From the NCBI GenBank assembly GCA_019801415.1, contig JAHVJD010000001.1, forward strand, positions 186,001-250,000: a stretch of DNA of 64,000 nucleotides. The letters run 5' to 3'. Positions 18,001 to 25,988 of this stretch are shown in pieces (position 1 is the stretch's first letter; the number at the start of each line of letters is the position of its first letter). Origin of the DNA: Nocardioides marinus (GTDB taxonomy: Bacteria > Pseudomonadota > Alphaproteobacteria > Rhodobacterales > Rhodobacteraceae). Made by a program: the position numbers and the translations under genes. The notes under the pieces were generated by a model. It was not told where the DNA came from. It made no database searches and saw nothing but the letters and a program-made list of their open reading frames with translations.

Positions 18001-18996
18001 GTCCTGCGTCAGCACCGCCTCGGCCGCCGCCCGGTCCAGCCCGCTGACCCGCCAGGGCAGGCTGCCCTCGGCGCTCTTATGTTCAACCTTCGGCTTCAGG
18101 CTGCACGTCCCGCAGCGCAGATCGCCGCCGAACCAGGAGACGATCAGCGAGGCGGCACCGCAGGCCGGCAGCTCCGCCTCCAGCGCGTTCAGCGAGGTCT
18201 TGAGGTCCGACAGCTCGGATGGCGTGTGCTGGTTGGCAGGCTTGGCATCGCCCGGACCGCCGGAATATTGCACCACATCCGCCGCCAGCGTGTATTCACC
18301 GGTGCCGGGCATCAGCGCCACCCCCTGCACCAGCTGGCCCAGATCCTGCGCGTGCGTGCTGCTGCCGGGCTGCTCGGCGCGCAGCACATCAAAGGAGAAC
18401 TGCGGCACCCGGTTGCCAAAGCGGGAGAGATCCAGGTTCTCCATCACCACATAGGCGGTGCCGCGGTAGGCGGGCACCTGGCCTGCGCCCTCCACCGCCT
18501 CCATCACCGGGTCAGGCAGCTGGTCCGGGCTGCCGGTGTAGACGGTCATGTTCAGATCTCTTGGCGAGACTTCCTCGCCATCGGCCCAGACGCGGGCGAC
18601 ATGGGCGATCTCGCCCTCGCACAGGGCAATGGCCAGCGACACCGAATAGCTGTAGCTGGTCACCTGCGGCTGCGCCGGGCGGCCCTTGCCGCCACCGCCG
18701 CCGCTGGTGGTGGCAGTTTCCAGGAACTGGGAGGCCCAGATCACCTGCCCGCCCAGCCGCATCCGGCCAAAGACCTGCGCCACCGGCGCGCCGTCGCTGG
18801 CCTGGGTCAGGCGGAAGCGGTCGACCTTGCCGGTCTCCACCGGGTCCGAGCCCGCCCCCAGCAGCCGCTCATCGATCATCCGCCCGAAGGTGGCCCCCAC
18901 CGCGCGACCGATGACGGCCGAGGACAGCCCCGCAACCGTGCCGCCGATTGTGCCGCCGATCGCCGCACCGGCGGCGGATAGAAGTATGGTTGCCAT
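15079..18996 (-). CDS. GTA gp15, baseplate multidomain ('megatron') tail protein
   Basis: This is the largest gene of the cluster (1305 residues). It starts with a Gly/Ala-rich hydrophobic segment, followed by an N-terminal baseplate region. A glycoside-hydrolase-like TIM-barrel domain (about residues 430-750; FIGIDNYMPLSDWREGDDHL, WFTELGCAAIDKGTNQPNKF) comes next, and then phage-tail-like domains. In the Rhodobacter capsulatus GTA this protein forms the central baseplate fibre that contacts the recipient cell, and it is the usual marker of the family (host specificity protein). The length and order fit a functional gene with no frameshift. It overlaps g14 by 1 nt. Confidence 0.95.
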   Translation of the reverse strand: MATILLSAAGAAIGGTIGGTVAGLSSAVIGRAVGATFGRMIDERLLGAGSDPVETGKVDRFRLTQASDGAPVAQVFGRMRLGGQVIWASQFLETATTSGGGGGKGRPAQPQVTSYSYSVSLAIALCEGEIAHVARVWADGEEVSPRDLNMTVYTGSPDQLPDPVMEAVEGAGQVPAYRGTAYVVMENLDLSRFGNRVPQFSFDVLRAEQPGSSTHAQDLGQLVQGVALMPGTGEYTLAADVVQYSGGPGDAKPANQHTPSELSDLKTSLNALEAELPACGAASLIVSWFGGDLRCGTCSLKPKVEHKSAEGSLPWRVSGLDRAAAEAVLTQDGTPLYGGTPADAAVIQSIREMQARGLRVMFYPFILMDQAEGNALPDPWTGAASQPHLPWRGRITLSAAPGQPGSPDGTAAADAEVAAFFGTVTAADFTVAEGSVTYTGPQEWSLSRFILHYAALCAAAGGVEAFCISSEMRALTQIRGAAGFPAVAALQALAAEARALLGPDTRIGYAADWSEYWGYQSPEGDRYFHLDPLWADENIDFIGIDNYMPLSDWREGDDHLDAQAGVPAIYDPAYLRSNIEGGEGYDWYYHSPEAEAAQIRTPITDGAHDEPWVWRYKDIRNWWAQEHHERIGGVRQAVPTPWVPQSKPIWFTELGCAAIDKGTNQPNKFLDPKSSESKLPKYSNGQRDDLIQIHYLRAVLGYWGAAANNPVSEVYGGPMLDMANAYVWAWDARPFPAFPSRLEIWNDGENYLRGHWLNGRTGQRTLASVVEEICHRAGLEEIDVSQLYGVVHGQVIADLGDARAALQPLMLRHGFDAVERDGVLRFVMRKGTAAQALTLDQLAEHAEVGSRLEAARASEAELAGRVRLRFTEWGGDHAAGAVEAVLPDEATHAVSQNALPLALTRAEARQVVARWLAEARISRDTLRFSLPPSLLHLGAGDVVSLPLEGGAQSYRIDRVEQAEAQLVEAVRIEPGVYDTADAAEELPHVRAFAAPGPVLPLFLDLPLMRGDEVPEAPHLALTAARWPGSVAVYGSATDENYALEQVIAARQVIGITETPLAAARAGIWDRGADLQLRLIWGSLESRSLEAVLNGANAAAIGDGTPGNWELFQFREAELIAPQTYLLRGRLRGQLGTDALMPDVWPAGSYVVLLDGSAVQLALAPDQRRRARHYRIGPAQGALEDPSYVHEQHSFNGNGLRPYAPVHLRLQGALGGDMVAGWIRRTRIEGDSWDLSDVPLGEELEAYRIRVLRGETLLREATVAAPQWAYAAAAQAADGVQPGDVLEVAQLSARYGAGPAARRVLA

Positions 18997-19511
18997 CAGA
19001 TCTGCTCCTTGGGGAAGTGAAACCGCGCCACGATGCGGCGCTGCCAGGGCGGGGTCAGCGGGCTTTCGACCACCCCGTGGCCTGCGTAGGCGTGGATGAA
19101 GGCCGGGCAGCGCCCGTCCGCCCCCCGGGGCGGGCGCATCACGCCCACCCGCGGCCGGACGCTGCCCTTTCCGCCAGAACTCGCCACTATGGACTGTACC
19201 CCCAGATGCTTGGCCACCGATCCCGCGCGCATGCGGAACAGGATCACGTCACCCGGCGCAGTCTGCTGCAACGGCTTGGCCGTCAGATGCCGCGCCGCCG
19301 CCTGCCACAGCGCCTCGCTGCCCTGGGGTTCGGACCAGTCCATCGTATAGGCGGGCGGCAGCTCCGGCTCGGCGCCCAGCAGCTCGCGCCACAGACCGCG
19401 GATCAGCCCCAGGCAATCGCAGCCCGCGCCGCGGCAGCTGGCCTGATGCACATAGGGCGTGCCGATCCAGCGCCGCGCCGCCGCGACCACCCTGCCCGCC
19501 GCCGCGCTCAT
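18996..19511 (-). CDS. GTA gp14, NlpC/P60 family peptidase
   Basis: The start at 19511 gives 171 residues and an ATGA overlap with g13. The NlpC/P60 catalytic cysteine lies in GAGCDCLGLIRG and the histidine in KHLGVQ. The family cuts peptide bonds in peptidoglycan. In the R. capsulatus GTA the homologue is a baseplate-associated peptidase thought to help the tail cross the recipient's wall. Upstream in-frame sequence is shared with g13 and was not included. Confidence 0.94.
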   Translation of the reverse strand: MSAAAGRVVAAARRWIGTPYVHQASCRGAGCDCLGLIRGLWRELLGAEPELPPAYTMDWSEPQGSEALWQAAARHLTAKPLQQTAPGDVILFRMRAGSVAKHLGVQSIVASSGGKGSVRPRVGVMRPPRGADGRCPAFIHAYAGHGVVESPLTPPWQRRIVARFHFPKEQI

Positions 19512-20395
19512 CTCCGGCTCCCGCCGCCATTGACACCAGAGCGGCGCGGCACCGCCATCACCCAATCCTCGCCGGGGATGTCGGGAAAACCCTGGAAGTT
19601 CAGCAGGTTGTTGAACTTCAGCCGACAGGTCTCCAGCCGCTTGTCGCAGCCCGCCTGCAGGCGGATCATGTCGCCCGGCGCCACCGCGGCGCGGATCGGC
19701 TCCCACAGGGTGATCTCACGGCCCCTGGCGCCGCGCCGGTCGGCCTTGACCGCCGCCCACAGCCCCGCCGCCGCGCCGCTGAGGACCGTCAGGCGGCCAT
19801 GGGCAAACCAGCCCGGCTGGAACCCCGGCAGATCCTCCCAGTGGAACCGGTCGAGGCGCGGGACCTCTGCTGCGGGCAGGTCGGTCGCGTAGCCGGGGGT
19901 GGTCAGGTCAAAGCCGCAGCCGGCATCGCCCAGCACCGCGGTGCAGGGCTTCTGGTAGACCCGGCCCTGCGGCTGGTTCAACGCTTCGGTCAGCCCGCGC
20001 AGCTCTGCCTCGAATGCGCCGCCGGCGCGGCGGATCTCCCCCAGCGTGCCGCGAAACTGCAGCCAGCGCATCGTGACGTCGCGCCAGTTGACCAGCCAGC
20101 AGCGCAGCTCGGCCCCGTCATAGCGGCCCGCCTCGATGTCAGCCTCGGTCACGGCGGCATCGGACAGCACGCCCAGTGCTTCGCTATTGTCGACCGACAG
20201 GCCGGTGGCCTGGCTCATCGCCCGCGCCGTCAGCCCGCTGCCGGGGCGGAAGGTGATGCCGTCGAAGCTGAGAGCGCAGTCATGGTCGGTGAACCCCAGC
20301 TGCACGCCATCGCGCCGCCACAGCGCCCAGGCCCGGCAAACGGTCGTCACACCGGTCTGAAGATGAGCGCGGAAGGCATTGGAAAGACTGCTCAT
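19508..20395 (-). CDS. GTA gp13, DUF2163 baseplate hub protein
   Basis: The 295-residue protein carries the DUF2163 domain and the C-terminal phage_BR0599-like region. Four cysteines are arranged as KPCTAVLGDAGCGFD and AGCDKRLETCRLKFNN. In the R. capsulatus GTA structure the hub protein holds an iron-sulfur cluster bound by cysteines in this region, so a cluster is expected here too (inferred from family). It is coupled by 4-nt overlaps to g12 and g14. Confidence 0.94.
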   Translation of the reverse strand: MSSLSNAFRAHLQTGVTTVCRAWALWRRDGVQLGFTDHDCALSFDGITFRPGSGLTARAMSQATGLSVDNSEALGVLSDAAVTEADIEAGRYDGAELRCWLVNWRDVTMRWLQFRGTLGEIRRAGGAFEAELRGLTEALNQPQGRVYQKPCTAVLGDAGCGFDLTTPGYATDLPAAEVPRLDRFHWEDLPGFQPGWFAHGRLTVLSGAAAGLWAAVKADRRGARGREITLWEPIRAAVAPGDMIRLQAGCDKRLETCRLKFNNLLNFQGFPDIPGEDWVMAVPRRSGVNGGGSRR

Positions 20396-21024
20396 ACCCG
20401 CAGCTCCACCACCGGCACCGCCGGTGCTTCGCCCGCCTGAAAAGAGGCGACGCTGGTCTGGATGCTGGCGGTGTCGAACCGCACCGGCACGTCGAACTCA
20501 AACCCCGCGCGCAGCACCAGGCCTTTCTCCGGCGGATGCGACAGGGTGATCAGGCCGGTGGCGGTGTCGAGCATGTAATCGACGCCCTCCTGCAGCGCGT
20601 CCTGGTCGATGCCCACCTGCACCGTGCCGGCCACCGGCTTGGTGATCGGGCGCTGATAACTGTGGCCGCCGGAGCGGTAGGTCTTGGCCAGCTGAAAGGT
20701 CACCGTACTGCCGTCGCCGGTGGCAATGTCCTGATCGTCAAAACGCACCTCTGCGCTGGGGCGGGCGGATTTGTAGTCGCTCCAATCCTTCCAGCGAAAG
20801 CCATAGAGCTGCCCCTGCCGCGCCTCGAAAAAGGCGATCAGCGTCTCGATGTCCTCCAGCGCGCGCAGCCCCAATCCCGCGTCATAGCGACGGCGCGAAT
20901 GCGCCCAGGGGGTGTTGCGCTCCTCGAAACCATTGGCGAGCGTCACCACATCAGTGCGCCGCTCCGGGCCGCCGACCGAGCCGAAGCTGAGCGAGGCGGG
21001 AAATCGGACTTCGTGAAAATTCAT
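20392..21024 (-). CDS. GTA gp12, DUF2460 distal tail protein
   Basis: The 210-residue protein begins MNFHEVRFPASLSFGSVGGP after a GGAGGG ribosome site and matches DUF2460 through the N-terminal block and WAHSRRRYDAGLG plus YGFRWKDWSDYKS. The family is the distal tail protein that joins tail tube and baseplate. It is the second-last of the small tail genes, with an ATGA overlap into g13. Confidence 0.94.
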   Translation of the reverse strand: MNFHEVRFPASLSFGSVGGPERRTDVVTLANGFEERNTPWAHSRRRYDAGLGLRALEDIETLIAFFEARQGQLYGFRWKDWSDYKSARPSAEVRFDDQDIATGDGSTVTFQLAKTYRSGGHSYQRPITKPVAGTVQVGIDQDALQEGVDYMLDTATGLITLSHPPEKGLVLRAGFEFDVPVRFDTASIQTSVASFQAGEAPAVPVVELRV

Positions 21025-21041
21025 ATGCTTACCCTCCGATC

Positions 21042-21701
21042 CTAACGATTGCGCCCGCCGCGGGACAGCGCCCGGGACAGTTGTGCGGCGATCTGGCTGC
21101 GGCTGCGTTCAAAGCCCTGCACGTCCGGGGTGGAGACATTCATCACCACGTGCACCGCGCCGCCGCCCTGGGCACGCACCCCCAGCGCGCCGTCGGCACC
21201 GCGGGTGAGCGGCAGGATCGCCTCCGGCCCGGCCTCGCCCATCAGCCCGGTGGCGCCGCGCATCGGAAAGGCCACCGGCCCGCTGACCACGCCGCCCTTG
21301 GCAAAGGGCATCACCCGGCCCTGGCTGAAGGCGCCGCCCTCGGCAAAGGGCAGCAGCCCGCCGACGAGCGCGCCGAACCCTTCGCTGAGCAGCCCCGCGG
21401 CATGATTGGTCACCGGCTTCATCGCCGCGTTGTAGGTGGTGCGCACCAGGCTGCGGGCCAGCGTGTCTATCGCCTGTGACAGGCTGTTGCCGTCGAACAC
21501 CAACCCGTCAAAAGCACGCCGCAAACCCTTGGAAAGACTGCGATCCAGCACCTGCGCGTCACGGCCGGTTTCGGAAAACCCCTGCTTGACGCGGCCCAGC
21601 ACCTCGGCAAATCCCGCCGCCATGTCCGAAGCCCCGTCCAGCGCCTCGCCCAGGGCTTCGCCCTGCAGTTCCAGTTCCGCCATCGAAGATGTGTCAGTCA
21701 T
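21042..21701 (-). CDS. GTA gp11, short tail tape measure protein
   Basis: The start at 21701 follows GGAGGCAACAG and gives 219 residues. The protein is helical and Ala/Gly-rich, with the tape-measure block GLVFDGNSLSQAIDTLARSL and a Gly-rich phage-type tail segment (FAKGGVVSGPVAFPMRGATG, then GEAGPEAILPL). The short length is normal for GTAs, which have short tails. It overlaps g10.1 by 8 nt. Confidence 0.92.
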   Translation of the reverse strand: MTDTSSMAELELQGEALGEALDGASDMAAGFAEVLGRVKQGFSETGRDAQVLDRSLSKGLRRAFDGLVFDGNSLSQAIDTLARSLVRTTYNAAMKPVTNHAAGLLSEGFGALVGGLLPFAEGGAFSQGRVMPFAKGGVVSGPVAFPMRGATGLMGEAGPEAILPLTRGADGALGVRAQGGGAVHVVMNVSTPDVQGFERSRSQIAAQLSRALSRGGRNR

Positions 21702-21903
21702 CTGTTGCCTCCTTCTTCGCAGGCGTGTCGGGATAGGCGCGCATCAGGTCCGCCAGCCGCGCCCGCTGCATCGGTTGCGCCTGCGTGCCTGCGCCCAGCA
21801 TCAGCTGCAGCTCGGCCGGGGTCAGCAGCCAGAAGTCGCGCGGCAGCAGCCGCAGCCCGCCGATCCCGGCGCGCATCAGCCCTGACCAGTCCAGCCCGGT
21901 CAT
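21694..21903 (-). CDS. GTA gp10.1, small tail assembly chaperone-like protein
   Basis: The 69-residue protein (MTGLDWSGLMRAGIGGLRLL) sits between g10 and g11, where the Rhodobacter cluster has a small tail assembly protein. The segment PRDFWLLTPAELQLMLG is the conserved part. It overlaps g10 (ATGA) and g11. It probably assists tape measure and tail tube assembly; this is inferred from position and similarity. Confidence 0.85.
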   Translation of the reverse strand: MTGLDWSGLMRAGIGGLRLLPRDFWLLTPAELQLMLGAGTQAQPMQRARLADLMRAYPDTPAKKEATDD

Positions 21904-22220
21904 GGGGTTTGCGGCGGGGTGAAGCTGCGTGTCAGCAGTTCTGCCGCGACCCGTGCCGCCTGCATAGGCCCGCCCTCAATGCTGCCCGCCGCCAGCGCCT
22001 CGCGGCAGAGATCATGGCCGCCGCCGCGCAAGCCCGCGGCCAGGAGCGCAAGCACGTCGCGGGCGGAAAACCGGCCTTGTTCAAACCGCTGCACCAGCGC
22101 AATCAGACTGTCCTCGCCCAGTAGCTGCTCCAACTCCGCCAACGCGCCCAGCGTCAGCTTCAGCGCGTAAGGCGTTCCATTCACGACCAATTCCGCCTCG
22201 CCCGCCTGTGGGTTCACCAT
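21900..22220 (-). CDS. GTA gp10, tail assembly family protein
   Basis: The start MVNPQAGEAELVVNG at 22220 gives 106 residues, the usual size of the GTA-family gp10; upstream in-frame sequence overlaps g9 and was excluded. The protein has the beta-strand N-terminus then LTLGALAELEQLLGEDSLIA and FSARDVLALLAAGLRG. It resembles the tail assembly chaperone located between tail tube and tape measure genes in phages. Confidence 0.88.
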   Translation of the reverse strand: MVNPQAGEAELVVNGTPYALKLTLGALAELEQLLGEDSLIALVQRFEQGRFSARDVLALLAAGLRGGGHDLCREALAAGSIEGGPMQAARVAAELLTRSFTPPQTP

Positions 22221-22224
22221 TGGA

Positions 22225-22638
22225 TCACACCGCGACAAAGCTGAGCGCACCGGCGCTGGCCAGCGACAGCTCATAAGTGGCTTCGCCATTGTGGCTGCCC
22301 GCGTATTCCAGCGCGGTCACCTGGAACGGCCCCTGCACGATCCCGAAATCGGGAATGATGACCTGGAACTCAGGCGTCACCCCGTCAAAGAACAGCTGGC
22401 GGGCGCGTTCATCCGTTGCCTCGTCACGGAAGATGCCGGAGCCGGAGATATTGGCAGAGCGCACCCCGGCCCCGGCCAGCAGTTCGCGCCAGCCACCCTG
22501 GCTTTCGAGGCTGGTCACATCGACGCTTTCGGCGTTGAAGCTGATCCGCGTGGCGCGCAGCCCCGCGATGGTTTCGAACAGGCCGGCGCCGTTCATGTCG
22601 ACCTTGACCAGAAGGTCCTTGCCGTTTTGTACAGTCAT
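22225..22638 (-). CDS. GTA gp9, major tail (tube) protein
   Basis: The 137-residue protein matches phage TP901-1-like major tail proteins (MTVQNGKDLLVKVDM; RATRISFNAESVDVTSLES; GSGIFRDEATDERARQLFFD). Hexamers stack to form the short GTA tail tube. GGAG lies about 8 nt upstream of the start. A 47-nt gap separates it from g8, one of the few non-overlapping junctions in this part of the cluster. Confidence 0.94.
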   Translation of the reverse strand: MTVQNGKDLLVKVDMNGAGLFETIAGLRATRISFNAESVDVTSLESQGGWRELLAGAGVRSANISGSGIFRDEATDERARQLFFDGVTPEFQVIIPDFGIVQGPFQVTALEYAGSHNGEATYELSLASAGALSFVAV

Positions 22639-22685
22639 GGGTTTTCTCCGAATAAAGTGTCATGGGGCGCTGATCGCCGCGGAGG

Positions 22686-23093
22686 TCACACGTCCTCCAG
22701 CCGGGCGCGGAAGCGCAGGGTGATCTGCCTGCCGCCGCCGGTCAGCCGTTCGGCGCGGGCGCGGTCGAACCACAGCCCCGCCAGCCGTCCGCGCGGCAGC
22801 GGCACCGCCGCGCCGACCAGCGCATCGCAGACGGCGGCGGCAGCGGATTTCGCGGCGGCAAACCCGGCCGCATCGCTGGTGACGGTCACGAAAAAGCGGT
22901 GCTCCGCGCCGCTGCCGGTTATGTCGGAGCGGTCCAGAACCTCTTCGCCGCCGAGCGCCACATAGGTCTGCGGCAGCGTGCCTGCGGGCAGCGCGTCATA
23001 GATGGCGCTACCGACCAGTTCTGCCAGCGCCGCATCGCCGCTGAGATGGGTGTAGATGGCGGATTGCAGCCCGCCAGCCAGGGCATAGGTCAT
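22686..23093 (-). CDS. GTA gp8, DUF3168 tail terminator-like protein
   Basis: The 135-residue protein carries DUF3168 (GGLQSAIYTHLSGDAALAEL, IYDALPAGTLPQTYVALG, GLWFDRARAERLTGGGRQIT). Family members cap the tail tube at the head-tail junction. It overlaps g7 by 4 nt (ATGA). Confidence 0.93.
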   Translation of the reverse strand: MTYALAGGLQSAIYTHLSGDAALAELVGSAIYDALPAGTLPQTYVALGGEEVLDRSDITGSGAEHRFFVTVTSDAAGFAAAKSAAAAVCDALVGAAVPLPRGRLAGLWFDRARAERLTGGGRQITLRFRARLEDV

Positions 23094-23422
23094 GCTGCCA
23101 CCTCCTCGACCGCGAAACAGGTGAGGTAACGGCCCGCGGCATCGGTTTCTGTAACCGCATCAATGCGGTAGATCCGGTTGTTGTCACGGAACCGCTGGTC
23201 CGGACGCGGGCGGGATGCAAAGCCATCCGGTGCTGCGCGCAGTGTGATACGGTATTTCTGCAAAGACAGCCCATCGCCCGCGAGACGCCCGGACAGCGGT
23301 TTCACCTCTGCCCAAAGGGTTCCGAGGGCGACCCAGGTTTCGCTAAACCCGCCGGCGCCGTCGGGGCTGCGCTGGGGGTCCTCCAGCACCAGCGCGCGGC
23401 TGAGATCGGGGAGCCGTTTCAT
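23090..23422 (-). CDS. GTA gp7, head-tail adaptor (head closure) protein
   Basis: The start MKRLPDLSRALVLEDPQRSP at 23422 overlaps the g6 stop by 4 nt and gives 110 residues, the usual size. ETWVALGTLWAEVKPLSGRL is typical of phage head-tail adaptors (SPP1 gp16 / HK97 head closure family). The longer open frame upstream is Arg/Gly-rich antisense-like sequence inside g6. Confidence 0.93.
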   Translation of the reverse strand: MKRLPDLSRALVLEDPQRSPDGAGGFSETWVALGTLWAEVKPLSGRLAGDGLSLQKYRITLRAAPDGFASRPRPDQRFRDNNRIYRIDAVTETDAAGRYLTCFAVEEVAA

Positions 23423-24018
23423 GCCAGCCCTCCCGCCACCAGCCGCAGGCTGCGGTAACGTTCGATCAGGCTGGTGACGCCAAAGGGCATGCAGCCGCCG
23501 TGCAGTCCGGTGTCGGAGCGGTGTTCGTAGTAATGCGCCGCCAGCACCATCACCGCCTGGCCCAGATCGGCCGGCAGGCTGCCCCAGTCCGCCGCCATCC
23601 CGGCCTGCAGGGAAATCCGCGCGCTGCCGCCCGCGGGAATGGCAGGTAGCAGCGCAGCCGCCGGGCACAGCCGCGGGCGGTGGCTGTCGGCCTCCAGATG
23701 ATAGGACGCCGGATCCAGCAGGGTCTCCGTCCCGGCGGCGTCGCGCAAGTGTACGGCGTCGATCGTCGCAACCGGAGCAATCGGCAGCAGCATCCGCGCG
23801 CGGTCGCGCCAGTGCCGGAGCTCCAGCAGGAATTCACGTTTTATCAGTGCCTTGCCGGTCCTTCCTTCGATCGCAGCCAGGGCCGCGCGCAGGAAACCGG
23901 ACAGCACCGGATCCTGCAGCCCCGCCTCGCCAAAGCCGGTGCCGAGGCGCAGATGCGCCTTGAACTCGGCCAGGGGCAGCGCGGTATCCGGCACCGGAGT
24001 CACTTCGCTCAGCATCAT
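23419..24018 (-). CDS. GTA gp6, head-tail connector protein
   Basis: Three ATG codons in a row (24021, 24018, 24015) follow AGGAG; the middle one has the best spacing and gives 199 residues. The protein begins with a short acidic stretch followed by LPLAEFKAHLRLGTGFGEAG and FLRAALAAIEGRTGKALI, the gp6-like connector fold. It forms a ring between portal and head closure proteins. It follows the capsid gene after a structured 175-nt gap. Confidence 0.9.
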   Translation of the reverse strand: MMLSEVTPVPDTALPLAEFKAHLRLGTGFGEAGLQDPVLSGFLRAALAAIEGRTGKALIKREFLLELRHWRDRARMLLPIAPVATIDAVHLRDAAGTETLLDPASYHLEADSHRPRLCPAAALLPAIPAGGSARISLQAGMAADWGSLPADLGQAVMVLAAHYYEHRSDTGLHGGCMPFGVTSLIERYRSLRLVAGGLA

Positions 24019-24076
24019 CATCTTACTCCTGTGGCCTCCCCCGTCGTGGTCCCGGTCTGCGGGCGGTGAAAGATGC

Positions 24077-24155
24077 GGCAGGCACGCGCCATCCCTTGCC
24101 GCTCGGTCGGAGGGGGAGCAGCTGGACGACAAGGGAAACGTCGGGCGTGCCTGCC
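24077..24155. other. Long-range inverted repeat (structured RNA) between GTA capsid gene and g6
   Basis: In the 175-nt gap between g5 and g6, an 11-bp arm GGCAGGCACGC (24077-24087) pairs perfectly with GCGTGCCTGCC (24145-24155). Inside it a second stem pairs CCCTTG (24093-24098) with CAAGGG (24130-24135). No ORF occupies the gap. Such a structure could stabilise the capsid mRNA, be an RNA processing site or act as a partial terminator that keeps capsid expression high. The role is inferred. Confidence 0.55.
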
Positions 24156-24193
24156 GGCGGAGCGGGCTGCCGCCCCGCCATCGGTCCTGACGG

Positions 24194-25375
24194 TCAGGTC
24201 AGGCCGAATTTCATCAGCTTGATCGCGGCAAAATCGCTGACGTCGCCGCCCACCCGCTTGGTGGCATAGAACAGCACATGCGGCTTGGCGCTGAACGGGT
24301 CACGCAGCACCCGCAGGTCGGGCCGTTCAGCGATGGTGTAGCCCGCGCCAAAGTCGCCAAAGGCAATGGAGTAGCTGTTGCTGGCCGGATCGGGCATGTC
24401 CTCGGCCACCAGCACGGGATAGCCCATCAGCCGCGCAGGCTCCCCCGCGGCGAGACCGTCGGACCACAGGAAGCGACCGTCGGCGTCCTTCAGTTTTCGC
24501 AGCATTCCCGCGGTCTTGGAGTTCATGATGAAGGTGGCATTGGCGCGGTATTCCGCCGCCAGAGCATAGACGAGGTCGATCACCGCATCGCCGCTGCCGA
24601 CGTCGCCGTCCACGCCCGAAGCCACATAGCCGATGCTGCCCCAGCTCCAGCTGGTGTCGTCCACCTTGGGATGGAACAGGAAGCCCTTGGGCTTGTCGAT
24701 GCCGTCGCCGTTGACGAAGGCCGCCGCCTCGGACCGGGCGAACTTGCCGGCGATGCGGCCGGCCAGCCAGCCCTCGATGTCAAAGGCGCTGTCATCCAGG
24801 AGCCGCTGCGAGGCCTTGGGCAGCGCGCTCAGCTCGTGCAGCGGGATGGTGATGCGGTCGATGGTGCCGGTGCCGGTCTCTGCCGTGGGATCGGTCTCGG
24901 TGGCCCAGCCGGCGCCCAGCTCGCTGTGGTCGATCAGCACGTCGTAAGAGGTCGCTTCCACATGGACCACCGAGGCCACCGCGCGGATCGAGGCGGAGGA
25001 TTGCAGGACGGTCTTCACCGTCTCGGCGGTCTGCGGGTCGACCAGGTAGCCGCCGTCGCTGCCCACGGCAGTGGACATCGCCTTGCCCTCCAGCTCCAGC
25101 CCGCGCAGGCCGTCGTCGTCACCGCTGCGCAAGTAAGCGTTGAAGGCTTTCTGATGCGGCGCCGCATTGTCGCGGGCGGCGGCCAGAGGGGGGCGGTTCT
25201 GAGAGATTGTCTTACGGTCCAGCATGGTCACTCGCTTTTCTGCCTGTTTCAGCCTTGATTGCACGTCGGTTTGGAACCCCTTGAATTCCTGAAGAAAGCC
25301 GGACATGGCCTGCTTCACTTCATGGACCAGAGGAAGGGTGTCGCCGGACTGGTCCGGCTGGGTGTCTGTGCTCAT
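24194..25375 (-). CDS. GTA gp5, HK97-family major capsid protein
   Basis: The 393-residue protein has an N-terminal coiled-coil scaffold region (about 1-60, LVHEVKQAMSGFLQEFKGF) expected to be removed by the gp4 protease. The HK97-fold capsid domain follows (SPEL-like region ISQNRPPLAAARDN, TAVGSDGGYLVDPQTAETVK, then LMGYPVLVAEDMPDPASNSY and IAFGDFGAGYTIAERPDLRV). It builds the GTA head. It starts 4 nt inside the protease gene. Confidence 0.96.
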   Translation of the reverse strand: MSTDTQPDQSGDTLPLVHEVKQAMSGFLQEFKGFQTDVQSRLKQAEKRVTMLDRKTISQNRPPLAAARDNAAPHQKAFNAYLRSGDDDGLRGLELEGKAMSTAVGSDGGYLVDPQTAETVKTVLQSSASIRAVASVVHVEATSYDVLIDHSELGAGWATETDPTAETGTGTIDRITIPLHELSALPKASQRLLDDSAFDIEGWLAGRIAGKFARSEAAAFVNGDGIDKPKGFLFHPKVDDTSWSWGSIGYVASGVDGDVGSGDAVIDLVYALAAEYRANATFIMNSKTAGMLRKLKDADGRFLWSDGLAAGEPARLMGYPVLVAEDMPDPASNSYSIAFGDFGAGYTIAERPDLRVLRDPFSAKPHVLFYATKRVGGDVSDFAAIKLMKFGLT

Positions 25376-25962
25376 GTGCTTTGTCCTGTCTTGAGGTCAC
25401 GGGTGATCTGGCGCAGGCCGTCGGCCAGGGCGCGCAGGGCATCGCTGCCGGGCTCGGCCGCTTCGCCGCCGGGGGTGTCGGCGCTGGATTTGCCGCTCAC
25501 GCGGGCGGCGGGCAGCATCGGGAAGGTGACCAGCGAGACCTCCCACAGCTCCACCTGGCACAGCTGGCGGCAGCCGTCGGCGCCGCGGACAGCCTTCTGG
25601 GTGCGGTAGCCAATCGACAGCCCGTCAATGGCGCCCGCCTGGATCAGCGCGGCGACCTCGGCCCCCTTGGCGGTGGCGGTCAGGATGCGACCCTTGACGA
25701 ACAGCCCGCGGCTGTCCTCGCGCACCTCGTCCCAGACGCCGATCGGCTGTGCCGGGTCGTGCTGCCACAGCATCTTGACGCTGCGCCCCTCGGCCGCCAG
25801 CGCCGCCAGCGAGGCCGCATAGGCACCGGGCTGCACCACGTCGCCGCCCCGGTCGGGCCGGCCGAACAGGCTGGCGTAGCCGCTGATCGCGGCGGCGCCG
25901 GTCAGCGCCAGATCCTTGCCGAAGCTGGCGAATTTATGTTCGAGCGGGGGAATGTCCTGCAT
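25372..25962 (-). CDS. GTA gp4, HK97-family prohead protease
   Basis: The start MQDIPPLEHKFASFGKD at 25962 follows GAGG and gives 196 residues; a longer frame to 26067 overlaps g3.5 and was rejected. The prohead protease fold is shown by ISGYASLFGRPDRGGDVVQP, the histidine in MLWQHDPAQPIGVW and the serine in AIDGLSIGYRTQKA. It trims capsid scaffolds during head maturation. Confidence 0.93.
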   Translation of the reverse strand: MQDIPPLEHKFASFGKDLALTGAAAISGYASLFGRPDRGGDVVQPGAYAASLAALAAEGRSVKMLWQHDPAQPIGVWDEVREDSRGLFVKGRILTATAKGAEVAALIQAGAIDGLSIGYRTQKAVRGADGCRQLCQVELWEVSLVTFPMLPAARVSGKSSADTPGGEAAEPGSDALRALADGLRQITRDLKTGQST

Positions 25963-25988
25963 GACATGTGCCTCATAAATGTTTGATT

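Noticed and set aside
14647-18981. Long plus-strand frames of 773 and 639 residues
   Set aside because: They are antisense to GTA g15, Arg/Pro/Gln-rich and without recognisable domains; the minus-strand gene explains the sequence.
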